Part shown: piece after piece, positions 5,783 through 5,839 of the stretch
How positions within the stretch are numbered: the stretch's first letter is position 1
Layout: each line of letters begins with the position of its first letter
Translations under genes and position numbers: made by a program
Assembly: GCA_023386795.1 (NCBI GenBank)
Contig: JAEWJB010000055.1
Span: 1-5,839, forward strand
Direction of reading: 5' to 3'
Source: Pseudomonadota bacterium
Lineage (GTDB): Bacteria > Pseudomonadota > Gammaproteobacteria > Xanthomonadales > Xanthomonadaceae
Length of the DNA stretch: 5,839 nt
The notes under the pieces: generated by a model
Seen by the model: only the letters and a program-made list of their open reading frames with translations
The model's database searches: none
What the model was told of the DNA's origin: nothing

Positions 5783-5839
5783 GTAGGAGCGGCTTCAGCC
5801 GCGACCCATGACATTCCGGTCGCGGCTGAAGCCGCTCCT
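5783..5839. repeat. Inverted pair of GTAG-headed REP elements, truncated at window end
   Basis: A perfect 22-bp inverted repeat (5785-5806 against 5818-5839) encloses an 11-base loop. The left unit starts with GTAG at 5783 and holds its own small hairpin (GCGGC at 5789-5793, loop TTCA, GCCGC at 5798-5802); the right unit mirrors it and probably ends with the complementary bases just past the window. GTAG followed by a short palindrome is the signature of REP sequences mobilised by RAYT transposases, common in Stenotrophomonas and other Xanthomonadaceae. Sitting 31 bases after pgeF, the long stem may also protect or end the rluD-pgeF transcript. Confidence 0.85.

Noticed and set aside
4261..5814. 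517-residue minus-strand open frame opposite rluD and pgeF
   Set aside because: It is antisense to two well-recognised genes, rich in Arg/Ala/Gly as expected of a shadow frame, and shows no motif.
1..5839. CRISPR array, tRNA, rRNA, insertion sequence, phage or defence genes
   Set aside because: No direct repeats with spacers, no tRNA-like cloverleaf, no transposase, integrase or defence domain seen; all coding space is taken by five core genes.

Overview
The window is a GC-rich (roughly two-thirds G+C by eye) stretch of core chromosome, most likely from a gammaproteobacterium of the family Xanthomonadaceae (Xanthomonas, Stenotrophomonas, Pseudoxanthomonas or Lysobacter relatives). The evidence is the protein sequences, the gene order (succinyl-CoA synthetase alpha, two-domain NAD synthetase, convergent bamD, divergent rluD-pgeF), and a GTAG-headed palindromic repeat at the right edge of the kind common in that family. 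The genus cannot be fixed from the sequence alone.

Layout, left to right. (1) sucD (+), the last gene of a presumed sucCD operon whose sucC lies off the left edge, closed by a strong intrinsic terminator at about 962-997. (2) A leader of about 170 bases with a good extended -10 promoter at 1046-1054, then nadE (+), a glutamine-dependent NAD+ synthetase with an N-terminal amidase and a C-terminal synthetase domain. (3) A 195-base intergenic segment packed with hairpins, ending in a terminator at 2948-2980 that can serve both nadE and the convergent bamD. (4) bamD (-), the outer-membrane lipoprotein of the BAM complex. (5) A 114-base divergent promoter region. (6) rluD (+), the 23S rRNA pseudouridine synthase, overlapping by one base with (7) pgeF (+), a laccase-domain (YfiH) protein. 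(8) A perfect 22-bp inverted repeat, an inverted pair of REP units, cut by the right window edge.

The genes serve separate housekeeping functions: TCA cycle substrate-level phosphorylation, NAD+ synthesis, outer-membrane protein assembly, ribosome maturation and peptidoglycan precursor fidelity. The bamD / rluD-pgeF divergence is the same arrangement as yfiO / rluD-yfiH in Escherichia coli. All five genes look intact, with their key catalytic or structural residues present. I found no sign of a novel defence, mobile or biosynthetic system. The points of interest are non-coding: the hairpin cluster after nadE, the REP pair after pgeF, the nadE leader, and the lack of recognisable Shine-Dalgarno sequences at bamD and rluD.
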